DNA of 64,000 nt from Lachnoanaerobaculum orale. Its GTDB lineage: Bacteria; Bacillota; Clostridia; Lachnospirales; Lachnospiraceae. Shown here one piece after another: positions 36,338-44,677 of the stretch. The notes under the pieces were generated by a model that saw only the letters and a list, made by a program, of their open reading frames with translations, did not search any database and was not told where the DNA came from. The position numbers and the translations under genes were made by a program. The DNA is taken from contig NZ_RRCM01000003.1 in the NCBI RefSeq assembly GCF_003862485.1, positions 62,001 through 126,000 of the forward strand. The letters run 5' to 3'. Every line of letters starts with the position of its first letter. The first letter of the stretch is position 1.

Positions 36338-36691
36338 TTAGTCTTCGATGTTTCTTGCTTCGTTGATACCGCTGGCTAAAGATTCCATTAAGGATAGTTC
36401 TTTGTCTGTAAAGCTATCCATGTATTTCTCTATCTGTAATCGTCGGGTGCTTTTTACCAAGTTATTAGCAGGTAAGAAAAATTCATCAACGGAAACATGA
36501 AGTAACGATACAAGGTCATAAAGAACTTGTATGCTGGGGTGTTGCCCTTTATTTTCAATATTAGTTAAGTACCGTGGGTCAATTTCAATCAATGCTCCCA
36601 CTTGTTCACGAGTTAAACCTCGTTTCAATCGAGCTTCTTTAATGGCTAAACCAAAGGCTCTAAAATCATATTTATCTTCTTTTTTACGCAT
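36338..36691 (-). CDS. orf9: Tn916 Orf9, HTH regulator
   Basis: This 117-aa protein has an XRE-type HTH (about 13-67; [20 protein letters not shown] then [20 protein letters not shown]). It is the proposed repressor of the orf7-orf8 promoter of Tn916. In the accepted model, readthrough from tet(M) under tetracycline produces antisense RNA to it. GAGGTGG precedes the start. Confidence 0.9.
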   Translation of the reverse strand: MRKKEDKYDFRAFGLAIKEARLKRGLTREQVGALIEIDPRYLTNIENKGQHPSIQVLYDLVSLLHVSVDEFFLPANNLVKSTRRLQIEKYMDSFTDKELSLMESLASGINEARNIED

Positions 36692-37195
36692 AGTAGACCA
36701 CCTCTATACATTTTATTGTTCCTACTGAATTAAAAACAGGTATAGAAAAACGTGTTATATGGTTTATAGGTTTATATTTAATAAAAAGCACTACTAAACG
36801 CCAATAAAAAAAACCGTTATATGGTAGTGCTATTTACGCTGTTAAAATATTGTATATTACTTCCAAATGGCGGTTTGTTGGAGGTCAACGTCGCCATGAA
36901 GTACATCATATACAATAAATTTCCTTACATTGGGTTCTTGTCAAAAAAAGTCGTCTATCTGCAATAGATAAGTACGTCCACCAATGTGGTTTTATAAATC
37001 ATATAGATAGAATAACAGAAGCATGTAAACAGAGAAATAAATCTGTTTATATGCTTTTTTGGCTATTCAGAACTTTTTTACAAAGTTTATTTATCAGTAA
37101 TGCAACAAATCCCCCTTTCACATTGGGACTAAGAGTGAAAGGAGATAAACGAGCAAGGCTCACTTCCTTTCCTAGACAGAAAGGGGGTGAGAAAC
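36692..37195 (+). promoter_or_regulatory. Regulatory gap between orf9 and orf7 with a large bulged hairpin
   Basis: This stretch has no well-supported gene. At 36,849-36,916 the arms ATTGTATAT, TACTTC and ATGGCG pair with CGCCAT, GAAGTA and ATATACAAT. This gives 21 base pairs with a 3-base and a 4-base bulge. Further on (36,996-37,062) partly complementary stretches around ATAGATAGAATAACAG and AAACAGAGAAATAAATCTGTTTATATGCTTTTTTGG form AAACAGA/TCTGTTT and a T-run, a possible terminator. The orf7 promoter must lie in this gap. Confidence 0.6.
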
Positions 37196-37618
37196 ATGAA
37201 ACCATCTTCTTTTCAGACCACAATAGAAAATCAGTTTGACTATATCTGTAAACGTGCTATGGAAGACGAGCGAAAGAATTATATGCTTTATCTTTCAAGG
37301 ATTGCAAAGCGTGAGGTGTCCTTTTCGGATGTTGGCGATTATCTTGTTAGCCAGTTTGCGACAACAGATAACTATTCAACTGACTTTCAGATTTTTACAC
37401 TCAATGGGTTATCAGTAGGCGTTGAAAATGATTTGTTGAGTGAAGCATTACGTGAGTTGCCAGACAAGAAACGTGAAATTCTACTGCTGTTTTACTTTAT
37501 GGACATGAGCGATTCAGAAATTGCAGACCTGTTGAAATTGAACCGTTCTACTGTCTATCGGCATAGAACCAGTGGACTAGCCTTAATTAAAAAGTTTATG
37601 GAGGAATTTGAAGAATGA
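37196..37618 (+). CDS. orf7: Tn916 Orf7, sigma-factor-like activator
   Basis: This 140-aa protein starts at MKPSSFQTTIENQFDYICKR behind GGGGGTGAG. The C-terminal region LSEALRELPDKKREILLLFY then MDMSDSEIADLLKLNRSTVY is a sigma-70 region 4 HTH. It drives expression of Tn916 xis, int and transfer genes. It overlaps orf8 by 4 bases. Confidence 0.9.
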   Translation: MKPSSFQTTIENQFDYICKRAMEDERKNYMLYLSRIAKREVSFSDVGDYLVSQFATTDNYSTDFQIFTLNGLSVGVENDLLSEALRELPDKKREILLLFYFMDMSDSEIADLLKLNRSTVYRHRTSGLALIKKFMEEFEE

Positions 37619-37845
37619 AAACACAATATCCTATGATTCCCTTTCCTCTCATTGTAAAGGCAACAGATGGCGATACCGAAGCGATTAACCAGATTCTACA
37701 TCATTACAGAGGGTACATAACGAAGCGTTCCCTACGACTTATGAAAGATGAATATGGCAATCAAAGTATGGTCGTTGATGAAGTCTTACGTGGAAGAATG
37801 GAAACCAGACTGATTACAAAGATTTTGTCATTTGAAATTAAGTAA
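37615..37845 (+). CDS. orf8: Tn916 Orf8, HTH-domain protein
   Basis: This 76-aa protein has MIPFPLIVKATDGDTEAINQ and LHHYRGYITKRSLRLM, the helix-turn-helix (HTH_16) pattern of Tn916 Orf8. It is translated in overlap with orf7 and is needed with it for regulation of transfer. Confidence 0.87.
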   Translation: MKTQYPMIPFPLIVKATDGDTEAINQILHHYRGYITKRSLRLMKDEYGNQSMVVDEVLRGRMETRLITKILSFEIK

Positions 37846-38305
37846 TATCCTCTCTCCTTTCGTGGAAGCGTGCTAAACCATTCCACGCTTCCCGAACAGG
37901 GAGGTTTGTTATTCCACCAAAGCATATTGAGCTTTCAATGTGTTTTGATAGGCTAACGAGCCATTGTTCTTTGAAAACTGAATAAAAGTAATCGAATACG
38001 TTTCGATAAGAAAAGAGCCAACGGAACTAACCGCCATGACCTATCTTATAAAGATAGCGAGCGATTCATGTTAGTGATCCGAGAAGCAATCTTTAGCAGG
38101 ATTGCCTGCAACGACATTCTTATCGTGATAATGATACTCCCATACAGTCAATAGTCCGAGCGTGATAAAACCGTCGCAGGCAATGAGTATGGCTACATGA
38201 GAACCATGCAGGGGTGGAACTCCCGTGAGCTTTGCTAAAGCTGTTCGATTGCTGGTAAAACAACTTTTATGAAATCCAAATAAGTGATTTGGAAAGGAGG
38301 ATTTT
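37846..38305. other. 460-base gap before xis; structured, possible antisense orf5
   Basis: No plus-strand gene is supported here. It contains short inverted repeats such as CTATCTT-ATA-AAGATAG (38,041-38,058) and AAATCC/GGATTT-like pairs just before xis. The minus strand is open from 38,322 to 38,071 (83 codons), at the place of orf5 in Tn916 maps. That frame has no clear ribosome site and overlaps the start of xis, so I give it little weight. Confidence 0.4.
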
Positions 38306-38509
38306 ATGAAGCAGACTGACATTCCTATTTGGGAACGTTATACCCTAACCATTGAAGAAGCGTCAAAATATTTTCGTATTGGCGAAAACAAGCTACGACG
38401 CTTGGCAGAGGAAAATAAAAATGCAAATTGGCTGATTATGAATGGCAATCGTATTCAGATTAAACGAAAACAATTTGAAAAAATTATAGATACATTGGAC
38501 GCAATCTAG
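38306..38509 (+). CDS. xis: Tn916 excisionase Xis
   Basis: This 67-aa, basic protein encodes [20 protein letters not shown], then [16 protein letters not shown], a winged-helix excisionase. It binds near both ends of the element and steers Int to excision. GGAAAGGAGG precedes the start. Confidence 0.95.
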
Positions 38510-38590
38510 CGTCGCCAAAGGGTCTTGTATATGATAAAATAGTATTAAGTCGTATCAAGGCTCTTTCCATAAAGGAAAGGAGCAAATGCC

Positions 38591-39808
38591 ATGTCAGAAA
38601 AAAGACGTGACAATAAAGGTCGAATCTTAAAGACTGGAGAGAGCCAACGAAAAGACGGAAGATACTTATACAAATATATAGATTCATTTGGAGAACCGCA
38701 ATTTGTTTACTCGTGGAAACTTGTGGCTACAGACCGAGTACCAGCAGGAAAGCGTGATTGTATCTCACTTAGAGAGAAAATCGCAGAGTTACAGAAAGAC
38801 ATTCATGATGGTATTGATGTTGTAGGAAAGAAAATGACACTCTGCCAGCTTTACGCAAAACAGAACGCTCAAAGACCAAAGGTTAGAAAAAACACTGAAA
38901 CTGGACGCAAATATCTTATGGATATTTTGAAGAAAGACAAGTTAGGTGTAAGAAGTATTGACAGTATTAAGCCATCAGACGCTAAAGAATGGGCTATTAG
39001 AATGAGTGAAAATGGTTATGCTTATCAAACCATCAATAACTACAAACGTTCTTTAAAGGCTTCATTCTATATTGCTATACAAGATGATTGTGTTCGGAAG
39101 AATCCATTTGACTTTCAACTGAAAGCAGTTCTTGATGATGATACTGTCCCTAAGACCGTACTAACAGAAGAACAGGAAGAAAAACTGTTAGCCTTTGCAA
39201 AAGCTGATAAAACCTACAGCAAAAATTATGATGAAATTCTGATACTCTTAAAAACAGGTCTTCGTATTTCAGAGTTTGGTGGTTTGACACTTCCAGATTT
39301 AGATTTTGAGAATCGTCTTGTCAATATAGACCATCAGCTATTGAGAGATACTGAAATTGGGTACTACATTGAAACACCAAAGACCAAAAGTGGCGAACGT
39401 CAAGTTCCTATGGTTGAAGAAGCCTATCAAGCATTTAAGCGAGTGTTAGCGAATCGAAAGAATGATAAGCGTGTTGAGATTGATGGATATAGTGATTTCC
39501 TCTTTCTTAATAGAAAGAACTATCCAAAAGTGGCAAGTGATTACAACGGCATGATGAAAGGTCTTGTTAAGAAATACAATAAGTATAACGAGGATAAATT
39601 GCCACACATCACTCCACATAGTTTGCGACATACATTCTGTACCAACTATGCAAATGCAGGAATGAATCCAAAGGCATTACAGTACATTATGGGACATGCT
39701 AATATAGCCATGACGCTGAACTATTACGCACATGCAACATTCGATTCTGCAATGGCAGAAATGAAACGCTTGAATAAAGAGAAGCAACAGGAGCGTCTTG
39801 TTGCTTAG
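38591..39808 (+). CDS. int: Tn916 tyrosine integrase Int
   Basis: This 405-aa protein has an N-terminal arm-binding domain (DNKGRILKTGESQRKDGRYL), a core-binding domain (TLCQLYAKQN on) and a catalytic domain. The catalytic Arg is in LKTGLRISEFGG (about 225), Lys in TPKTKSGERQVP, HxxR in TPHSLRHTF, His in MGHANIAMT and the nucleophile Tyr in LNYYAHAT (about 379). All are present, so it should be active for excision and integration. Confidence 0.96.
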   Translation: MSEKRRDNKGRILKTGESQRKDGRYLYKYIDSFGEPQFVYSWKLVATDRVPAGKRDCISLREKIAELQKDIHDGIDVVGKKMTLCQLYAKQNAQRPKVRKNTETGRKYLMDILKKDKLGVRSIDSIKPSDAKEWAIRMSENGYAYQTINNYKRSLKASFYIAIQDDCVRKNPFDFQLKAVLDDDTVPKTVLTEEQEEKLLAFAKADKTYSKNYDEILILLKTGLRISEFGGLTLPDLDFENRLVNIDHQLLRDTEIGYYIETPKTKSGERQVPMVEEAYQAFKRVLANRKNDKRVEIDGYSDFLFLNRKNYPKVASDYNGMMKGLVKKYNKYNEDKLPHITPHSLRHTFCTNYANAGMNPKALQYIMGHANIAMTLNYYAHATFDSAMAEMKRLNKEKQQERLVA

Positions 39809-39814
39809 TAGTAC

Positions 39815-39847
39815 AAATGAATTTACTACTTATTTACCACTTCTGAC
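39815..39847. promoter_or_regulatory. Tn916 right arm-type integrase binding repeats
   Basis: ATTTACTACTTATTTACCAC is a tandem pair matching the left-end repeats at 22,021, within about 140 bases of the right end. Confidence 0.7.
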
Positions 39848-39982
39848 AGCTAAGACATGAGGAAATATGCAAAGAAACGTGAAGTATCTTCCTACAGTAA
39901 AAATACTCGAAAGCACATAGAATAAGGCTTTACGAGCATTTAAGAAAATATAAAAAGATAATTAGAAATTTATACTTTGTTT

Positions 39983-40420
39983 ATATAAAAATAACTCTTT
40001 ATTTGAAAGGTATAGTATATCACCGTTTTTTAAGGTTGAATGTACTGTAACTTTGTCAGCTACTTTGGTTCGCTTTGTAGGTGCTTTAGATGTTGATGTA
40101 TACAGAGTATAGGTTTCTCCATCATAATCTGAAAAGGAACAGAATAAATCGGTATCTTTACTGTATTGTTTTATAGGAAATCTTTCCATAACACTTCCGT
40201 TAGTTGTACAAGGTCCCAAGTCTATAATTTCAGAGTTATCATATCGAGCCATATAGAGATTGTCTCCCTTTAAATAAAGAGAAAACTTATTGGAACTTGT
40301 ACTCTTTTGTGAATCTGCAGGCTTTTTACCTGATGAGCAGGCAGATGTAAATATAGCCAAGAGACATATGGATAAAAAACATAAAACAACCGGAAGTTTT
40401 GACGTGATTTTTTTTGACAT
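39983..40420 (-). pseudogene. Lipoprotein gene split by Tn916: N-terminal part
   Basis: This part begins at MSKKITSKLPVVLCFLSICL with GGAGGTG six bases upstream; an ATG 15 bases earlier lies before the ribosome site. The signal peptide ends in a lipobox (FTSAC), followed by a Ser/Lys linker and strand-rich repeats (KFSLYLKGDNLYMARYDNSE). About 146 codons are chromosomal. Then the frame runs into the Tn916 end and stops at 39,962 after QSINF. The continuation lies at 20,787-21,950. A truncated lipoprotein may still be made and anchored. Confidence 0.75.
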
Positions 40421-40665
40421 AAATTTCACCTCCATAAATTTTGATTTAATTTTACTACATATTTATATAAAAATCTATTTAATATTAACTAAATATACTT
40501 AAATATTTTGAATTTATAAATTATATTTACTTTAATCTAATATATAAAAATTATATTGTATTTACATCTATGTATGATTATACTAAATACAAATAAATGT
40601 TTAATTGTAGAGCATTGATTTAGTTGGAGAATATTTATATAAATTAAGAAAGTTGGATATAAAAA

Positions 40666-41100
40666 ATGGCTTATACTAAGGAAAACTTTGAAGAATGGAT
40701 TATTTTTATAGACTCTAAAATGGAGTATTTTACAGATGCATTTGCTAAAGAAAACAATTTAAAACTTGACTACAGTATAGAGTCTTTGGATAGAATTGAA
40801 AATTGGATTCTCACTAATTACAGTGAGATAAAGGACTTGATAGGTGATGCCAAAACCCTTGACTATTTGACTGTATATATCGGCGAGACTTTCAGGAAGT
40901 ATATAGGTGGAGAGTGGTTTATAGATTTGAAAAATAAAAAGAATGCATACTATTCCATGCCTGTTTTAATAAGTCCCGATTACATAGGAGAAGTATACAA
41001 AGCTCCAATGACATATGCGACTGCATGTATAAATAGGAAAAAGGGAGATTATATAAGCACAATACTGAAAAACTGTATGGAAAATATGAATATTAGATAA
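40666..41100 (+). CDS. Uncharacterised 144-aa protein, copy B
   Basis: It is about 90% identical to the protein at 20,268-20,699. It starts MAYTKENFEEWIIFIDSKME and ends NCMENMNIR; differences cluster in the last third (LISPDYIGEVYKAPMTYATA). It is preceded by about 230 bases of very AT-rich DNA with no other gene. It converges on a membrane-family paralog, whereas copy A follows the aldehyde dehydrogenase, so the duplication involved only this gene or was rearranged afterwards. Confidence 0.7.
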   Translation: MAYTKENFEEWIIFIDSKMEYFTDAFAKENNLKLDYSIESLDRIENWILTNYSEIKDLIGDAKTLDYLTVYIGETFRKYIGGEWFIDLKNKKNAYYSMPVLISPDYIGEVYKAPMTYATACINRKKGDYISTILKNCMENMNIR

Positions 41101-41106
41101 TCTTAT

Positions 41107-41142
41107 ATAAAAACGGAAAGCCGCTTAAGCTTTCCGTTTTTT
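41107..41142. terminator. Bidirectional terminator between converging genes
   Basis: AAAACGGAAAGC pairs with GCTTTCCGTTTT (12 bp) around a CGCTTAA-like loop, with A and T runs on both sides. It overlaps the stop of the minus-strand gene. Confidence 0.85.
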
Positions 41143-42163
41143 ATTCCCATATAGTATGTTGTGCCATAACATTGTAGTATGAAAGACTGTTATCGGAGTT
41201 AAAATCAGCTTCTATACTATAGCGTTTCCACATAGAATAGTCATGAGTTTGCAATGTGAGTACAAAATAATAAGGACCTTTCATCTCATCATAATCTATA
41301 GGATGCAGTGAAAAAATATCTGTCAAATTTTTATTTTCAAAGTCGTTAAGATCTAAATTCGACAGCGCTACATTGTTAATCTTCACAGCAGATAAATCTG
41401 TATCATCAGGTGTAACCTTAAATGATGTTAAAGTACAGTTTTTAAGCTCATCCGAGTCTTTCCATGTCGGTGTGACACATACATGACCGAAAGACTTGTC
41501 ACCAAGATATAATTCCAAATATTCTCCATAGGAAAAGTGGTCGCTTCGAGTATTTATGATCTCACTGTCTGCATTTTTGTCTTTAAAGGTAAAGCCATTA
41601 TCAAGAAGAGCGGATGCCTTTGTTGTACCGATAATCACATTAGTTCCTGCTATCTGCACATTTACCGGTTTAGCCGGAATACCTGCTATAGATATAAAAA
41701 AGGTGAATGCAAATGAGTAGAAAAACATAAGTACATCCAACGCATTGGTAGTTGAGTAAGAATATTTCGTACGGTATGAGGGTATCAAAAAACGTATAAG
41801 CGGTCTGGTAATTCCGGAAAGTATTATTGCAGCTATAATTACAGCAAACTGCATTTGTAAACAGGAAAAAATTGCTTTTCCAATATTGTGTAATTTGAAA
41901 TAATTCACACCGGTAACTATTATATTAACTAAAATAATACACACCATAAAAACGCTCGCCTCTATAAGTGCGGGCCTATCTGTAATGTCGTCATATTGAA
42001 CAGCCCTCCTTGTAATCTGGATATGACCTAAAGTATATATCCATTTAGGGAGCTTCTTAAAAGTACAAACAGCTATCAGCAGTCTGAAGTATATAAAAAC
42101 AGCTAAAATAAAGCAAAGCAGTGAAACAGCACCAAAGGCCAATGTAGATATAAAAAATCCCAT
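41141..42163 (-). CDS. Membrane protein of a local paralogous family, copy 3
   Basis: This 340-aa relative of the pair at 14,225-16,288 has the same four-helix N-terminal part and the same motifs: LPKWIYTLGHIQ, VIIGTTKASALLDNGFTF, NTRSDHFSYGEYLE, DKSFGHVCVTPTWKDSDEL, DLTDIFSLHPIDYDEM and AQHTIWE. It diverges most in the membrane part. The upstream region (42,190-42,230) repeats TTATATTATATCATTTT seen before copy 2, so promoter and gene were copied together. Function unknown. Confidence 0.75.
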   Translation of the reverse strand: MGFFISTLAFGAVSLLCFILAVFIYFRLLIAVCTFKKLPKWIYTLGHIQITRRAVQYDDITDRPALIEASVFMVCIILVNIIVTGVNYFKLHNIGKAIFSCLQMQFAVIIAAIILSGITRPLIRFLIPSYRTKYSYSTTNALDVLMFFYSFAFTFFISIAGIPAKPVNVQIAGTNVIIGTTKASALLDNGFTFKDKNADSEIINTRSDHFSYGEYLELYLGDKSFGHVCVTPTWKDSDELKNCTLTSFKVTPDDTDLSAVKINNVALSNLDLNDFENKNLTDIFSLHPIDYDEMKGPYYFVLTLQTHDYSMWKRYSIEADFNSDNSLSYYNVMAQHTIWE

Positions 42164-42346
42164 AATATCCTCCTGTTTGATTACAGATAAGTGGTTATAT
42201 TATATCATTTTACATAATAATTTGCGATATATTATTGATATTATATCTGTAATGGAATAGTATGTGGTATTAGAGGTGAGAGTGAAAAAGTTATTATTGA
42301 AAGTATTGAAATCTATAATGAGCTGTAGACGGAAAGGAAATAAAGT

Positions 42347-43180
42347 ATGAATATATTATTGCAGGAAAGTGCCGATATTTTAAAGGAGTATTTTGGAGAG
42401 AGACTGGATAAAATGGTAGTTGAAAGGGCGGTGTTCGGACTGTTCTTTTCAGGAGTAAAATTAAGTACAGGTCATGGAGGGCTTTGTTTTACACCCGTTA
42501 AGGAGATTCCTGAGGCTGTATGCTGTCCAAGCTCCGCAAAGGCTATGCCTTTATCAGGTAAACTTGGCGGAAGGAGTGTAAAAAGTTATTTGGACGATCT
42601 TTCGCATGCAAATATTCTCAGAAAGACATTGGCCATTGCAACACTTAATGCACTTTCGGCTTGTTATTGGGAAGAAAATAAGAATTTGGAGTATAAAATA
42701 GAGACAGATGTAGACTCTTTTGATGTTATGGAAATTCCTCAGGGTAAAAAAAGTGTTGTAATAGGTGCTTTGGTACCGATGCTTAAAAAGCTGATTGCGG
42801 CAGATGCAGATTTTAAAGTTCTGGAGATGGACTCATGTACTCTAAAGGGCAAGGAGCTGGAACATTTTGCACCTGCAAAGGATGCGAATTTGTATCTGCC
42901 GGATTCCGACCTTGATGTTATTACAGGTGTTACTATCCTCAATGATACATTACCTGATTTACTGGCTATGTGTAAACCCGGTGCCGATATTTTGGTTACA
43001 GGTCCTACAGCAGGTATGATACCGGATGCATTCTTTAAAAGAGGAGTGACTGTAATGGGCGGTATCTTGGTGACAAAACCTGATGAGATGCTTGATGTTA
43101 TAAGTGAGGGAGGCTCAGGTTATCATTTCTTTGGCAAGAGCGCCGAAAGAATCGTAATTTACAATAAGCAGGGAGTGTAA
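42347..43180 (+). CDS. DUF364/DUF4213 protein, putative metal-related Rossmann-like protein
   Basis: This 277-aa protein has an N-terminal DUF4213-like part (about 1-95; GVKLSTGHGGLCFTP, CCPSSAKAMPLSG) and a C-terminal DUF364 part (KKSVVIGALVPMLKKLIA, DVITGVTILNDTLPDLL, ADILVTGPTAGMIPDAFFKR). Family members are linked to heavy-metal or molybdenum handling and sometimes to ABC uptake genes, but no such partner lies here. GGAAAGGAA precedes the start. Confidence 0.8.
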   Translation: MNILLQESADILKEYFGERLDKMVVERAVFGLFFSGVKLSTGHGGLCFTPVKEIPEAVCCPSSAKAMPLSGKLGGRSVKSYLDDLSHANILRKTLAIATLNALSACYWEENKNLEYKIETDVDSFDVMEIPQGKKSVVIGALVPMLKKLIAADADFKVLEMDSCTLKGKELEHFAPAKDANLYLPDSDLDVITGVTILNDTLPDLLAMCKPGADILVTGPTAGMIPDAFFKRGVTVMGGILVTKPDEMLDVISEGGSGYHFFGKSAERIVIYNKQGV

Positions 43181-43208
43181 AAAATTTAGATTTATAAGCA
43201 GATAACGA

Positions 43209-43304
43209 TTTTACGGCCTTAAAAGTGTAGCGAATTACATTTTTACGGCCTTAAAAGTGTGATAGAATACATTTTTACGGCCTTAAAAATGTTGACGAAA
43301 TACT
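43209..43304. repeat. Three tandem 32-bp repeats with a near-palindromic core
   Basis: Units start at 43,209, 43,241 and 43,273 (exact 32-base period). Each begins TTTTACGGCCTTAAAA, a 16-base near palindrome (two mismatches), followed by RTGT and ending in AATACAT or a close form. They end about 65 bases before the ATPase start, so they look like operator sites for a dimeric regulator. Confidence 0.75.
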
Positions 43305-43368
43305 TTTAAACCTCTAATATATAAAAAGAGTATATGTTTTTAGAGAAGTATTTTGGGAGGTAGACCTT

Positions 43369-44676
43369 ATGAAGCGTTTTGCACTTGAAAAACTTATAGA
43401 ATGGAAGGATAAACAAAATAGAAAGCCTTTGATTATCAGAGGGGCAAGACAGGTTGGAAAGACCTGGCTGATGAAGGAGTTCGGAAGAACATGCTTTGAA
43501 AAAGTTGCTTATGTAAATTTTGATAATAATAAAAGGTTGGAGCAGGTATTTGAGGGCGATATCAATATAGATAGGATTTTATTGGCAATCAGTATAGAAA
43601 CAGGAGTTTCTATTGATGCAGAAAATACTTTATTGATATTTGATGAAGTACAAGAGGTACCAAAGGCTCTATCTTCATTGAAATACTTTTGTGAGAATGC
43701 ACCGGAGTATGCAATAGTAGCAGCAGGTTCATTATTAGGTGTAGCTCTTCATAAAGGAACATCATTTCCTGTAGGCAAGGTTGACTTTATGGATCTTTAC
43801 CCATTGACATTTCTTGAGTTTTTATATGCTTTAGGTGAGGAACGTTTTGCAAATGTGCTTCAAAGTGATGATACAGATATGATAACAATGTTTAAGACTA
43901 AATATATAGAAAGACTTCGTGAATACTACTATGTAGGTGGAATGCCTGAGGTTGTAAAAACTTATGTTGACAGTAAAGATTTTAAAAAAGTGAGAGAAAT
44001 ACAGAGAAACCTTTTGAATTATTATCAACAAGACTTTTCAAAGCATGCTGAAGTTTCACTTGTTCCAAGACTAAATCTTGTGTGGGATTCTATTCCAATG
44101 CAGTTGGCAAAAGAAAATAAAAAATACATCTATGGACAAGTCAGAAAGGGTTCAAGAGCAAAGGACTTTGAACTTGCACTACAGTGGCTTTTAGATTGCG
44201 GGTTGATCCATAAGGTACAAAGAGTAGGAAAAGTAGCGCTTCCATTGAAAGCTTATCTTGACCTTGATGCATTTAAAGTGTATCTGATTGATATAGGTCT
44301 GTTGATAGCTATGACAGATTTGGATGCTCAAGTGATTATTGACGGCAACAGAATTTTTACCGAATTTAAGGGCGCATTGACAGAGCAATATGTTTTACAG
44401 CAACTTATTGCATCGGAAGGTATAGAGCCTTATTATTATTCCACAGCTAATTCAGGTGGCGAGATAGATTTTATGATTCAAGGCAAAACATCGATAATTC
44501 CACTGGAGGTGAAAGCGGAAGAGAATTTGAGAGCTAAGAGTCTTAAAGCCTTTTGTGAAAAGTATCATCCAAAGTATGCTGTTCGTACATCTATGTCAGA
44601 TTATCGTGAGCAGGAATGGATGACAAATATTCCTTTGTATAATATTTATAAAATTAGAGAATACGCAGATAAATAA
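43369..44676 (+). CDS. AAA-family ATPase with DUF4143 domain
   Basis: This 435-aa protein has an AAA_14 domain with Walker A RGARQVGKTWLMKEFG and Walker B TLLIFDEVQEVP, sensor region YAIVAAGSLLG, and a C-terminal DUF4143 domain (YQQDFSKHAE, LLDCGLIHKV, YLIDIGLLIAM, GEIDFMIQ, IPLEVKAEENLRAKS). The GEIDF...LEVKA pattern is the nuclease-like fold of this family. Such genes are numerous and mobile-looking in Clostridia; their role is unknown. One base separates it from the next gene, so they are co-transcribed. Confidence 0.9.
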   Translation: MKRFALEKLIEWKDKQNRKPLIIRGARQVGKTWLMKEFGRTCFEKVAYVNFDNNKRLEQVFEGDINIDRILLAISIETGVSIDAENTLLIFDEVQEVPKALSSLKYFCENAPEYAIVAAGSLLGVALHKGTSFPVGKVDFMDLYPLTFLEFLYALGEERFANVLQSDDTDMITMFKTKYIERLREYYYVGGMPEVVKTYVDSKDFKKVREIQRNLLNYYQQDFSKHAEVSLVPRLNLVWDSIPMQLAKENKKYIYGQVRKGSRAKDFELALQWLLDCGLIHKVQRVGKVALPLKAYLDLDAFKVYLIDIGLLIAMTDLDAQVIIDGNRIFTEFKGALTEQYVLQQLIASEGIEPYYYSTANSGGEIDFMIQGKTSIIPLEVKAEENLRAKSLKAFCEKYHPKYAVRTSMSDYREQEWMTNIPLYNIYKIREYADK

Positions 44677-44677
44677 G

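Larger units (their letters stand above)
21951..39982 (+). mobile_element. Tn916: Tn916 conjugative transposon with tet(M), complete
   Basis: The left end is ATAGCATAAAAATCTAG at 21,951; the right end TATACTTTGTTT finishes at 39,982. Between them all landmark genes occur in canonical order: YdcP-like genes, FtsK-like coupling protein, MobT relaxase, ArdA, TcpE, VirB4-like ATPase, VirB6-like protein, NlpC/P60 hydrolase, TcpC, tet(M) leader, tet(M), KTR protein, Orf9 repressor, Orf7, Orf8, Xis and Int. The interval is 18,032 bp, which equals the Tn916 length I remember. The flanking DNA is T/A-rich as expected for Tn916 targets. None of the transfer genes appears broken. The exact end bases depend on the coupling sequences and could be off by up to about six. 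Confidence 0.93.

Noticed and set aside
37051-37239. Plus-strand 62-codon frame before orf7
   Set aside because: It overlaps the orf7 ribosome site and start, has no ribosome site of its own and looks like readthrough of a regulatory gap.
43209-43304. CRISPR-like array
   Set aside because: Only three units with a 32-base period and about 12 variable bases each; no spacers of proper length and no cas genes.
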